Positions 22,793 to 34,299 of a stretch of 64,000 nucleotides of DNA are shown one piece after another; position 1 is the stretch's first letter; every line of letters begins with the position of its first letter. The stretch lies in the NCBI RefSeq assembly GCF_040183065.1, contig NC_091130.1, positions 121,356,914 to 121,420,913 on the forward strand, written 5' to 3'. The position numbers were made by a program, and so were the translations under genes. The notes under the pieces were generated by a model. It ran no database searches, was not told the DNA's origin, and worked only from the letters and a program-made list of their open reading frames with translations. This DNA is from Periplaneta americana (Eukaryota > Arthropoda > Insecta > Blattodea > Blattidae).

Positions 22793-23793
22793 AATTATTG
22801 TTTGTTATAAGTATTAATTATTGGTATTGTTATTAACTATTTTTAATTAATAAGTTTATTATTCTCATTATTGAGTGTAATTAGCTACCACTGCTACCGA
22901 GTATATACCCATTGCAGTGAATAAATACATACAAATAGTTTCTTAACGCTGGCTACCAACGTTGTACTCCCAAACAAAATGCAACCAAACTAAAATTTGC
23001 ATGACCATCTGCGACATAATTCTATACAGAGTCAACTGAGTAATGAAGTAATATTAGTTTGCGTATTTTATGTGTCGTCTAGAATATTTATGATACAGAA
23101 TTCAGTCAAACAATAACATTATTTTTACGAATCTAGTAAAATTAGGTAATATTATTAGTGTGCTTACAAATTAGGGTCCATAGTAAATCTTACCAGGAGA
23201 CTGTCTGCCACACACAGTAAAATGCTCAATAGGTTTATAGTAGATTTACGGACATCTCCGAAATTTTCCATCGTATTCAGTATGCATACTACCAGAGGAA
23301 GAATAGCGCAACGGAACTAGTAACTGATGCAGAGATTCAACACAATGCTTTAAAAAATAAAAAATAAATCCTTTATCTTTTCAAATAATCTTTATATTCA
23401 TACCCTAAAACATATAATTTTGCACTTCCTCATTTTTCTGTTGCATGTTGTATCCGAGTTTCAATTTCTCGAAACAAGGTTAGGACTATAAGCCTAATTC
23501 TGAAGGTTAGGACTGTCTGCTTCGATAACCTCAATCTTTTTTAAAACTTACGTTAATTTATGTTTATATTTCAAAGTGGTGCACTCTATTTCGAAAAATT
23601 CTTGGCCGCCATGGTCGTTCAGTAAGATTGATCACTCACATATCGTCGCTCATAAGTTCTTGGAAAACCTCCGCAATATACAAGTGTATTGCGGGAACCG
23701 CCATCTTGCACTGTTGAGTCTTGAATTGCAGTTTAAGCGGCAGAGAACTGCCGATCAAGTTAAACTCAAGTTAACTCAAGATTAACTGATAGT

Positions 23794-23967
23794 TAAAGTT
23801 TATGGGCCGTAGACTATTCATAGACGTTCTTAGCGCGGGCTTTCTGTGGATGGTCAGCGAACTAACGTGTTTCATATTCATAAACCAGTGTTAGCAATAT
23901 AATGTGATATGAATCCTATTTAGCACGCTCGTAGCGCGGGCTAGCGAAATTTCTATGAATAGCACCC
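23794..23967 (-). mobile_element. 174-bp MITE (compact form)
   Basis: Read on the minus strand: GGGTGCTATTCATAGAAATT to the inverse end AACGTCTATGAATAG...GGCCC. TAT occurs on both flanks and could be a 3-bp target duplication. The same element at 57942-58889 shares both ends and the inner phrases GAGCGTGCTAAA and ACGTTAGTTCGCTGA, but its centre has expanded to hundreds of bases. Confidence 0.75.
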
Positions 23968-24100
23968 TATAATACGAAGCAAAACGAAAAACTTCAGTTT
24001 AAACTGAACGTAAGGTTTCAACGGCATTTATAATACCGGCCCTAACTGTCACAGAATAGACTTAATTTCACATCAGATGTACATTAACTACAGTATATTA

Positions 24101-25018
24101 TACAGGGTGATTCACGAAGATTGACTCTAGGATGTGATTTCTGGCATCATTGTGATGAAAAAAGTTCACATAAACATGTAAAATTTTTTTTTAAATTGAG
24201 TGAGTTACACCCTCCTGAATGTTAAATATAAATGTAGATATTATGAAGGTTTAAGTATTTAAATTATTTACAACAATGGGACTGGGTGTATTTTAAATTC
24301 ATTAAAGAACATTCACGTTATTACTCACCTGAAAAATCTGTATTAAAACCGGTTTTCAAAGATCCCTCCTTCTACAGCAATACACGTAGCCGCACGAGTG
24401 TGAACTGAGCGCGCTTCATTCCCTAACTTCTGTTGTTCAGATGCTAGATAGATACGTTGTACTATTGTTGAGTTATCTCTAACCGTGACCTTGGTGTCAC
24501 GAGATTTTGTGTCGCTGCTATCCGCTGTACTGTAACACATCAGCTCCAGACGTCCTGAGAGAGAGAGAGAGAGAGAGAGAGATATCACAAGAATGCGTGT
24601 TACGGAAGAAAGAAACTTGATTATATCCTAAACTATTCAAAATCGGACACATGTACAGATGCCTCAAACTAGGAAGCTGCCTGGAGAGGGGAAGTAGTAG
24701 AGCTAACGGAGGGGGCCCACCTAGGCTCCGATACCCAGGTATAGTCATATTATCCGAAAAGTTGACCTCTTGACAATGTATTCAAGATGTACCCTCCCTG
24801 TGCAGCCTTCTCAACTGTTATTAGATCTGAGCTGTACCGTTCTAGTCCACAGTGCACAGCAGTAGGCGGACAGTGGTAGGGGAGAAGTGCTCTATGCGCC
24901 TGCGCGAACGAGACAGCTTGCTAGTTTGAGGCATCTGTATATATGAACTTTTTTTTATCGGAATGATGTCAGAAATCACAACGTAGAGTATTGTACAATC
25001 TTCTTGAATCACTCTGTA
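24101..25018. mobile_element. Mariner-type non-autonomous element, TA target
   Basis: Left end ACAGGGTGATTCACGAAGAT, right end its inverse with a few changes; homology continues about 70 bp inward (GTGATTTCTGGCATCATT). TA flanks both sides (24099-24100, 25019-25020). A minus-strand phrase AATCIAVEGGIFEN looks like the C..A.GG.FE end of a mariner-type transposase. A short (GA)n run lies at 24556-24581. Confidence 0.7.
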
Positions 25019-25229
25019 TAGTACATAAATACAGTTACTGTGGAATAAAGACCTTTTGAAGAAATTTAGTTCGTATTTGAGAACTTGAAAATCATACTTA
25101 AAACACGTACCATAGTGTACCCTATTTTGGCAACTCAGTTGGAGAGGGGGTAAAATTACCTTCTTTCTTGCAGCTCTGTTTAGTCTGGTTTGAGCTTTCT
25201 CAGTGACAAGACTGATTTAAGGAACATTC

Positions 25230-25660
25230 TTACAAAATGAATGCAAAATACAAGAATAACCAAGACCGATTTTGCTGCATTTGAGGTGCAGTCACCATTC
25301 CAGATCGAAAGTTTAAAATTATTCTTTTTGTGAGGGAAATGTAATAGGTGTTAAAATAGGTTATCAGGACAAACCATTAATATCTCATGTGTGCTGTACT
25401 ATGTTCTGGGCATCTGGGAACAAGATCTAACATGAAATCAGGTTGACACAAAGTTCTGTTAGAAGTTCTCGAGGATCCTCAAAAATTTCTAAATCCTCTA
25501 CTTCACATAGAATTCGGATTAAGACGTTTCTACGTGTCAGTGTGGCCAAACTGAGAGTAGGTAATTCTGATGGTCCTCATATCAGGGAACTTACGAATGA
25601 TGCCAAATTCGATGACAATAAAGAGGAGGCTCGCATTGAAGTCTGTTATTAAGATTCAGC
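25230..25660 (+). pseudogene. Fragment of an arthropod repeat-associated protein, N-terminal and middle part
   Basis: Recognisable blocks: a Cys-containing start (DRFCCI, with a stop in place of one Cys), GVKIGYQDKPLISHVCCTMF, matching a family block like VGDQDKSWAPHICC..C, and KLRVGNSDGPHIRELTNDAK then FDDNKEEARIEVCY. The last block corresponds to GIFDGPQIREL..D.NFDE in a widespread family of uncharacterised arthropod proteins that I recall from genome annotations. The C-terminal part of the same family is at 29385-29745 on the other strand. Several stops and frame changes. The family's function is unknown to me; dispersal suggests a mobile-element gene. Confidence 0.5.
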
Positions 25661-26149
25661 GGTTTGCAAGCAGGGAGGATATCTGAAAAGCGATTCGACG
25701 AAAAGTGGTACACATAGACAAATCTCACACAGCCGATGGTATTCGACGCTGCATCGTTGGCAGAGATGTGTGGAAGCATTGGGAGATCATTTTGAAGGGT
25801 GTTAGCTGTGAGTAATATACTTTTTTCCCTTTGTGCACAATAAAATAATATTTCTTTTTACGCATATTTCAAATTCCCTTACCCTTTTGCCTCCTGTACT
25901 TAGACTCAATTTAGGTTGACCAGATTCACATCGAAAACAAAAGGACACGAAGCTTAAAAAACGAGGACATTGTTCGAAAAAAAAAAGAGGAAAGAAAATA
26001 TGTACTTAGATTTAGTTTTAGGCCTATATTATACTTTAAATGACGTCAATATCTATTTTATTACAAAATATTTACAGTACAGGTTTAGGCTTATATCATA
26101 TTAAAAGTATGTTAATATCTAATTTATTACAAAATAATTATGAAAAACT

Positions 26150-26213
<64 letters not shown>

Positions 26214-26445
26214 CTTTTACACTTACTTATATATGAAAGTCATGGGAACTATAATAAAATTATTAAAGTGAACATAAAGTATCTGTTTAAATTCACTAGC
26301 TACCTCTGAGTGCCGACCATAACAAGATGGAGCAGAGGGAGTTATGATCATAGATTATGATCGTTGGCAAAGAGTATATTCTGCCGAAGCTGCTGCCACC
26401 TACAAATTACTTGAAAAGGCGTCAAAGCAAATAATTTCAATATAG
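25661..26445. other. No gene seen; contains (AAT)n at 26147-26212
   Basis: AT-rich DNA with one 66-bp AAT microsatellite. The open frame that crosses it is a repeat artefact. Confidence 0.6.
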
Positions 26446-26447
26446 TA

Positions 26448-26479
<32 letters not shown>

Positions 26480-26484
26480 CATTA

Positions 26485-26515
<31 letters not shown>

Positions 26516-26945
26516 TTTAATCTGGCAGAGCTAATGTCAGTAGGCCTTCTCTTCCGCCCAGTCAGACTCTAATTCCAATTGAATACAACTGGTTACATAG
26601 TTATTACATTAATATCTAGACCATAAAACAACATGAAAGTAAATAATGAAAGTTGGATAAGTAATGTTAGTGTGACAATAATAAACATTGGTAAGAAATA
26701 GTAATAATAATAATAGTCATAGTCATAGTAATGAATAATTCAAATATTTATTAAACATTGAGAACCTGAAACACCTATTATTGTTAACAAGAATTGTTAG
26801 AAAAATATTTTGTCAGTCTATTCTTAAATTGGTTTGATGTCTGACAGTCCCTGACATCACTCGGTAGGGAATTGCAAAGCCGAGGAACAGCCACAGTGAA
26901 AGAAGATGAATATATTAGGCATACAAGTTACGGAAAGGAGGATAT
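26448..26945 (-). mobile_element. LINE-D 3' end
   Basis: On the minus strand: VAVPRLCNSLPSDVRDCQ then QFKNRLTKYFSNN, the C-terminus of a jockey/CR1-type ORF2, then a 3' region ending aagagaaggcctactgacat, gctctgccagatta and (AAAT)n plus (AAT)n. Related ends lie at 30547 and 61197. Confidence 0.7.
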
Positions 26946-27044
26946 TTCTTGATTTTTTTTTTTAAATCCACCCGGACCCCTGCCAAAGGCCTAAAAAGGA
27001 GGACTTGCCTGCACAAAAGAGGACGTCTGGTCACCTTAACCCAA

Positions 27045-27335
27045 TTTGGCACGCAGAACTGCACGTATTGTATTCTTCACCTAACGTAATTATGAACATT
27101 AAATCCAGACGTTTGAGATGGGCAGGGTATGTAGCACGTATGTGTGAATCCAGAAATGTATATAGAATATTAGTTAGAAGTCGTGGGGAGAAAAGACCTT
27201 TAGAGAGTCAGATACGTAGATGGGAGGATAATGTTAAAATATTCTTGAGGAAGGTGGGAAATGATGGTATGGGCTGGATTAATCTTGTTCAGGATAGGAA
27301 CCGATGGCGAGCTTATGTGTGGGCGTCAATGAATT
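27045..27335 (+). mobile_element. LINE-A C-terminal fragment
   Basis: Encodes AELHVLYSSP, MNIKSRRLRWAGYVARM, RRWEDNVKIFLRKVGN and WINLVQDRNRWRAYVWASMN in one frame. It lacks the (TAAG)n tail and ends abruptly, so both ends are truncated. More diverged than the other LINE-A copies. Confidence 0.8.
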
Positions 27336-27932
27336 TATATTACATTACTAGACGGCACGAGAAAGCTCAGTTTCCTCCGGTTTGTCTCCCATGAAACGTG
27401 AATGTCTGGTTATCCTGTTACGAAAGGGCTTGCAAGAATACGTCGAGGTTTAAAGTAAACATCGTTATATTACTGTATATTACTTATTTATAGAAGCTTT
27501 AAGATCTGTTACACAAAAGACTAAGAGAACTGTTTCCTTTGATTGTGAAACACGAACTGTTCTGACAAAGATCTGAAACTTCTTTTACTTGCAAATTGGG
27601 AAGTTTGAGAACAGACGTGGCCTAAGGAGAGACTGCTGCTTAAACATTGTTTATAAAGTAACTAACGTAAGATATATTTTTGGAGATGTAGGAAGAGTAT
27701 AGTTGAAAACTGTGGGAGCCATAATTTTCAACTTCTTACTTCAGAGAACAAAAACATTTCAAGACCTAGAGTGCATGTAGCACGAATGTACCTAAAACCA
27801 CTCCCCTATTTTTCATTACTGTATCTCTTAGTTTGTTATTAGGTTTTGCATTGCATTTTCAGACGTCTTTATTAAATTTAAACGAAAATAACTCAAACCT
27901 ATGGACAGAAACTATTAGGAGATCTCAATAAA
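27336..27932. other. No gene seen
   Basis: Nothing recognisable on either strand. Confidence 0.5.
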
Positions 27933-27934
27933 TA

Positions 27935-28539
27935 TACAGGGTGATTCAGTGACTATGTTACAAACTTTTAGGTATGATAAAAGAGACAATTATGATCAAC
28001 TTTCATATACGAACCTATGTCCGGAAACGTTTCGTTTGGTAGTAAAAAGCCAAGACGTTTTAGTCAATGTAATCAGCTACATTCGAACTGAAGGCCATCC
28101 TTTTGAAGTTTGATTGCTGATGACTTGTTCCTGTGAACGTTGGTGATTTCTCATAAACATGGTATAAGGTATTTGGCATCGTAAATTATATTTTGATTTA
28201 TTGAGCCTTGAAACTTGCTGATACGCATTGCATTTATGGAAGAGCAAAATATAATAGAAGAAAATTTGCAAGGTTTCATCGGTCAAAATATCATTTACTA
28301 TGCCGACTGACTTACATCATGCTTATGAGAAATCACCAACTTTTGCAGAAACAGGTCCTCTGCAAACCAAACTTCAAAAGGATGGCCGCGAGTTCGATTC
28401 TAGCTGGCTACAATAACATTTTTACGCGTGTAACTACGAAACGTAACGTTTACGGACATAGGTTCCTGTATGAAAGTTGTTCATATTGATGTTCTCTATC
28501 ATCCCTAAAATTTTGTAACATAGTCACTGATTCATCCTG
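27935..28539. mobile_element. Foldback-like mariner-type element, TA target
   Basis: Left end ACAGGGTGATTCAGTGACTA and the inverse at the right (CTACAGGATGAATCAGTG). The arms stay alike for roughly 150-250 bp (TTTCATACAGGAACCTATGT; ACGTTTCG). TA flanks at 27933-27934 and 28540-28541. No intact coding frame. Confidence 0.7.
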
Positions 28540-28541
28540 TA

Positions 28542-29384
28542 GACAGAAAATAATCGGGATAATTTATTCGGAGAAAATATGCAGCCTATCCTATCAATGC
28601 CATCCTATTCTTTAAGTTACACTGTACTATACTCGCATGGCTAACGTTTTATGTAGGATACGTATTGAAGGAGTTTCAGGTAAATCAAAGTTATATTCAA
28701 TTACGGTTTATTTGCTTTCATATTTACTGTAATATTTTCGTCGCATGTTCTACTATTAATGAATGCTCTAGTTCATTGTTTGCTGTTAATCACGATAATT
28801 AAAGGTGGCTCTTGTATTGAGATGAAACTGAATCAAATGTTTTTAATGAGGTACAAAACTATTGTATTACTCAAGCCCTACAAAAATTTAATAAATACTG
28901 CGTTGACACAAAAGTGCTCCGTGCCTGCCACCTATTGCACTACTCAGGAACACTCAGAAAAAAAACTCATGGTTCGTGCTTGCCATCTGTTGCAATAGTC
29001 GATAACAAGCTGATAATGCACTTATAGTCACGCTTTCATTACACTAAACAAAAATTTTTATTTCTTGTCTTGCTTCGAAATAAAAATAGATGAATATTAC
29101 TAATATGTGTGCCCTAAATCTCAATTTAAAATCCAAATTGCACATCACCTACCATTTTTTCCGGAGAAAATGAATTGAATTTTTTTATGAAAAAAAAACT
29201 TGTTTTATTTTTCACTGCTACTGGTAAAATTACAACACACTAGAGATATTGAAAACGCCTCATAATACTTCAAAAATGTGTACTGGATACAAAAATATTA
29301 CATAGTTTAAAACACAACAATAATAAAAATATTTCATATGTATAATGATAAAAAAAATCTCGGAATTTTAACTTACATTTAAAA
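28542..29384. other. No gene seen; one spaced direct repeat
   Basis: A 20-bp motif (cgtgcctgccacctattgca) recurs with three changes 56 bp downstream (28920 and 28976). Otherwise AT-rich and unassigned. Confidence 0.45.
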
Positions 29385-29745
29385 GAATTTTCTGGATGAC
29401 TTCTATTTATACCTAGACCCGGGACTGTCTTTTATAAGGAACAAACAATAATCTGCAAGCATGCTGGATGACGATCTTGCTTTATATCGCCTTTCCATTT
29501 CAGATTTCTCTTGATGAAATCATTTCCCATGCTCGTCGCTTACCGCTCCAAATTTAGGAGGAAAGAAATCCAAATGAGACTGTAAGAAGTGTATTTTGAG
29601 AGACATATTACACTCCTATTTTCTTATATGCACTTGACATGTTTTCCGCAACAAGTTCTGTGTAGTTGTCTGTCCTAGAATTTCCAAGGAAATTTGAGCA
29701 AACATCTTTGAAAGTGCGTCATGTCATTTTTTCTGTAACGGAAAG
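29385..29745 (-). pseudogene. C-terminal part of the same arthropod repeat-associated protein
   Basis: Minus-strand blocks in order: VCSNFLGNSRTDNYTELV, then after a frame change MSLKIHFLQSHLDFFPPKFG, AVSDEHGK, stop, FHQEKSEMERRYKARSSSSM and LADYCLFLIKDSPGSRYK. The SDEHGE-FHQ and MLADYCW-type blocks are the hallmark of the family whose N-terminal half is at 25230-25660. Two in-frame stops and one frameshift. Function of the family is unknown to me. Confidence 0.6.
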
Positions 29746-30235
29746 TTTTTCCTCTAACAAAGAGTGAGCCATAACTTTGAGCGTATTCCGAATCTCAGCG
29801 GTGAGCAATCTGATGGCATCACGGTGTTCCGAATTTCACCGATGGCTTCACTCATGCTCCACCTGTGTCGCACCGGTGCCATCAGATTGCAGAGGTGGTG
29901 GCAGTCTCCATAAGCCGCCATCAGTGAATCTGACTGGTTCTTGTATAGGGCGGGAATTAGCAGACGAATGACATCGTGCACTGTTGTGTCATGGCGGTGT
30001 GTTCTGCTGTCTTGTTTGTAATGAGCTCAACGTAAAACAATATGTTAATGGCTTATGAGCGAACATGTCAACGGACCAGTTATTACTACCGGTTCAAGAA
30101 ATAAGTTGTTTATGCTCTCTTTTCTTTGAACGAGATGGCAGTACGGAAATTTCGCAAAACTTTGCTAGCGTAGCACAGACAACAACTTATACAGTCGCCG
30201 TGACAGCCATAATTTCTTCCAGCAGTTTTGTTCAT
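29746..30235. other. No gene recognised
   Basis: Unusually GC-rich for the window around 29800-29990, with overlapping short frames on both strands and no motif. It may belong to an unrecognised repeat. Confidence 0.35.
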
Positions 30236-30236
30236 A

Positions 30237-30283
<47 letters not shown>

Positions 30284-30509
30284 TTACTTACAAATGGCTT
30301 TTAAGGAACCCGAAGGTTCATTGCCGCCCTCACATAAACCCGCCAGTGGTCCCTAACCTGTGCAAGATTAATCCAGTCTCTATCATCATACCCCACCTCC
30401 CTCAAATCCATTTTAATGTTATCCTCCCATCTACGTCTCGGCCTCCCTAAAGGTCTTTTTACCTCCGGTCTCCCAACTAACACTCTATATGCATTTCTGG
30501 ATTCGCCCA

Positions 30510-30549
<40 letters not shown>

Positions 30550-30630
30550 TATTTTAGCTGGCAGAGTTAAGGCCGTAAGGCCTTCTCTTCCACTCAACCA
30601 GCAAAAAGTATATATACATATGCATGAACT
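30236..30630 (-). mobile_element. Composite: (ATT)n, LINE-A 3' end, (ATT)n, LINE-D 3' end
   Basis: An (ATT)n array (30236-30282) abuts the LINE-A 3' end on the minus strand (30284-30510): MGESRNAYRVLVGRPEVKRP, RRRWEDNIKMDLREVGYDDR and DHWRVYVRAAMNLRVP with an (ACTT) tail. A second (ATT)n array follows, then the LINE-D 3' tail (ttagctggcagagttaaggc, ccgtaaggccttctcttcca). The junctions fall inside microsatellites, so recombination or microsatellite-directed insertion are both possible. Confidence 0.8.
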
Positions 30631-31490
30631 TACAAAGAATTCAACAATTTGATTTAGATGAGAGCTGCATGTATACAAAAGTTATTTACGAATTAAACAA
30701 CAAAATACTATGAACTATTAATTAAACACTGAAATAAACTGTGTAGCAGAATTAAGCTAAAATACATAGAATGTTAATATTAATTCGCTGCAGCGTGACG
30801 TCATTGTTGTCCACCGGTCCGGTGAGATTCGGAATATGCTGTTTGTGAATTTGTTGACCGATGAAAATGTTCTATTTTAACTTGCCTTCACTCAAAATGG
30901 TAAATTCTCTTTGAAATACTGAAAACCACACCCTTGTTTGTTCAATGCGTATATCTCACTTTGAACTATTATGGACTTTATTGAATAGAAGAGCTGAATA
31001 TCTATTTATTAGAAGTATAAGAGAACATGCCAACAACCATAAGAAACCGGATATGAGTCATAAACTCATAAAATGCATTACTTTTTTTTTGTCTACACCC
31101 CAACCCGCGCCAAATGTTTCCTGGGGGAGCGCTTATAGAAAAGGGAAATCATGGTATATCTTAAAAACCCTTACGTAGTATGAAGAAAAAAGATGTATTT
31201 TCGGATTCAGCGCACAACAAACCATAAAGGACACATTATTTTAAGTCGGAGCAAAATCCTTGTTGTGCAGTGTTATCAGTAAGTTAACGAGGTGAGATAT
31301 TTAAAGAAAAACTCAAAACTTATACATTTAATTATGGTCGAACAAAAGCAGTCTTGTGAATCTTGCATAATTATAATGGCAATTAAGTCCCTCGTATGAA
31401 AATAATGAAAGTTGAGTCTTAATTACTACCATTATAGACTCGTTACATAGGTAATATACTATTATGAAGCAGTCAATATTGTCAATCACT
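30631..31490. other. No gene seen
   Basis: AT-rich; no motif on either strand. Confidence 0.45.
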
Positions 31491-31493
31491 TTA

Positions 31494-32345
31494 CTTACTT
31501 ATTTACTTACTGGCTTTTAAGAAACCCGGAGGTTCATTGCCGCCCTCACATAAGACCGCCATTGGTCCCTATCCTGAGCAAGATTAATTCATTCTCTATC
31601 ATCATATCCCACCTCCCTCAAATCCATTTTAATATTATCTTCCCATCTATGTCTCGTCCTCCCTAAAGGTCTTTTCCCCTCCGGCCTCCCAACTAACACT
31701 CTATATGCATTTCTGGATTCGCCTATACGTGCTACATGCCCTGCTCATCTCAAACGTCTGGATTTAATGTTCCTAGTTATGTCAGGTGAAGAATACAATG
31801 CGTGCAGCTCTGCGTTGTGTAGCTTTCTCCATTCTCCTGTAACTTCATCCCTCTTAACCCCAAATATTTTCCTAAGCACCTTATTCTGAAACACCCTTAA
31901 CTTATGTTCCTCTCTCAAAGTCAGAGTCCAAGTTTCACAACCATACTGAACAACCGGTAATATAACTGTTTCATAAATTCTAATTTTCAGATTTTTCGAC
32001 AGCAAACTGGATGATAAAAGTATCTCAACCGAATAATAACAGGCATTTCCCATATTTATTCTGTGTTTAATTTCCTCCCGACTATCATTTATATTTGTTA
32101 TTGTTGCTCCCAGATATTTGAACTTCTCCACCTCTTCATAAGATAAATTTCCACTTTTTATATTTCCATTTCGTACAATAATCTCGTCACGAGGCATAAT
32201 CATATACTTTGTCTTTTCGGGATTTACTTCCAAACCTATCTCTTTACTTGCTTCCAGTAAAATTCCCGTGTTTTCCCTAATCATTTGTGGATTTTCTCCT
32301 AACATATTCACGTCATCCGCATAGACAATCAGCTGATTTAACCCG
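31494..32345 (-). mobile_element. LINE-A copy, 5'-truncated
   Basis: On the minus strand the frame starts just after the YADD box: MNMLGENPQMIRENTGILLE, IGLEVNPEKTKYMIMPRDE, VEKFKYLGATITNINDSREE, CETWTLTLREEHKLRVFQNK and GVKRDEVTGEWRKLHNAELH are in one frame, followed by NIKSRRLR. The (CTTA)n tail is at about 31492-31510. The best preserved LINE-A copy in the window, but it lacks the endonuclease and most of the RT. Confidence 0.85.
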
Positions 32346-34299
32346 TAAATTCTCCAACTTGTTTACGCACAATTCTGCAGTGCGTAAGAGGATGTATATG
32401 GTGAATATGTTGAATGGTAGGACCTGCGGTCTTTTTACACGAGTGCGTGTGTGTTAAAGCGATTCACAAGTGCAATCAGAGATATTTTCTATTCAGAATA
32501 GAGCTGTACTGCGTTCAGGTGTCTAACTCTCGAAAGTCATAGCATTGCAATCACCCCTATGTCTACATGGACGGAGGGTGTGATAGCATTGCACTTGATT
32601 GTTGTAGCTTGGAATATGGAAGGACTGCTCCCGCCTCTTGTGTACGTGACACCGTTGTATTCAATTACAATCCCCCTTGACACGCCATGCAATCCGTGAT
32701 TGTTACGTCACCTCTATGGCACTCGAGTGGTTCAGAACCAATTCAGTGGCATGTTCGTATAGCAGTACGCAATTTATGAAGACTGTAGTGTATCGCTATG
32801 GATGCCTGTCTTTAATTCTCTCATATGGAATGTGTGTCTGTACTGTTGGAATGCATGATTGATATTTGATACTCAACAGAATAGGGAAAGCTGTTGTACC
32901 CAGGGATACTTTTTGACATTTCAATTTTTTTTTTATTTTTGTATTTTGTTTTGAATTAAATAATTTTTGTATAGTTTTTTTTTTTTATTTTCCTAAAGTG
33001 CCACACACTGTGCCTATGTACATAAGGGTGATGTACCTTGCGACATAGAATGACATCTTGGAACATTGTTCAACATAATATTAATATAACTAATATTTTA
33101 TTAAGTTCATATTTCTACAAAATACAGACAATTTACTGTTTTCTATTTATTATTAATTACTATTACGCTTTTACTACGTCATACTACTTTTGACCAATAA
33201 AACGGTACGAAAGATTCCAGAAGAACTTAAAAAGTTGTGTATAAAGTGCAAATTAAAAGTAAGATGACATTTAACATTTAATTTTTTAAGGTGACATGTA
33301 TTTTATTTAGCTTGACGAGTTACTCCCTTGGTTTGAATTGTAAATTATTTAAAAATAGCGTGTAAGAGGGCCTTAGACTAGAAATGTTTAGCTTAAATGT
33401 AGTTCTGTTTATAAGTATGCATAAGGGTGAAATTATTTGTTTTATTTGAACTGTTGTATCAGTGAAGCGAGGGGAGTCAGTGAAGTTATGGTTTTACAGT
33501 GCAGTGAATAGTTCCGATCAGTGATAATCAGACATCGGATTCTAGGGCAAATGCCTATTTTGTTTCTTTAGGAGAAAAGTAAAAATAATTATTAATATTT
33601 GTGTTTCATGGAAATTGAAAGGTATTCAAAGAGTTTTATAGTGCCCTAAAATGCCCTAAACCGGTTATTAGAGCCTAATTTGTTAATATTCGCCTAAAAA
33701 TGCCTAACTCACTGTAAAGTTTCGCATTTTACTCTTACTTTTTATAATTTATACATGCATTCACTGCGAAATTTAAGGCATTTAAAAAGTGGAAAGTTTG
33801 CTTCACACCGGCCATGAAACCATTGATAAAGGAAACAAAATGTTTTGAATCTCACGACACTCGCAATAGATTTCACCGAATTTAACATGTTTGGAGGCAT
33901 AAATGCCGACAAAGAACCAACCTTAGTTTTGAAGCAGGCAACAATCACAACATGTGCTGCTACCGATTCAGAGATATACTATACTATAAAAATGATTGTT
34001 TTCGGTCTGAAACCGATTAGCTGTACTGCCCTTCAAAGTGTCATAAAATCACAATTTTTGGAGAAATATTTATGAAAAGTCGTTAAACTGCGAATTAGTA
34101 GGGTAAACCGTTACAAAATATTTAAAAGAATGGCCCTCCTAGTGTTAATACTACTAGGAAATGCAACAATAAGTGAAACTTTGAATCTCAATAACAACGG
34201 TTCATTTGAATGCTCGTTAACAGTTGCTCTTTCCCTCACCTTATTTGTGTTGAGAAGTTTTGAGCGGTAGGACGTTTTCCTGTGAAGTTTAACGCGATA
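32346..34299. other. No gene seen; leader-like region before the hAT gene
   Basis: AT-rich, no coding block. The CAGTGAA-type words at 33470-33530 and tgcc/cctaaa motifs at 33640-33720 (ccctaaaatgccctaaacc) lie upstream of the hAT gene; similar TGCCT words follow the hAT exon at 61.0 kb. They may be the decayed end of that transposon. Confidence 0.4.

Larger units (their letters stand above)
22014..24046. mobile_element. Region with matching inverted ends, possible ~2-kb DNA transposon
   Basis: The left end TTAGGCCCGGTTTTATAAAT is matched in inverse at the right end (TTAGGGCCGGTATTATAAAT, ending 24046). Inside both ends are repeated GTTAA and CTTAA words. An alternative right end (GGCCCATAAACTTTAACTAT, inverse of 23745-23797) fits too, so the exact limits are uncertain. 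Ends of this type occur in PIF/Harbinger elements with TWA targets. No transposase is visible. It contains CAGTGAA-rich DNA, an (ATT)n array and a nested MITE. Confidence 0.4.
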
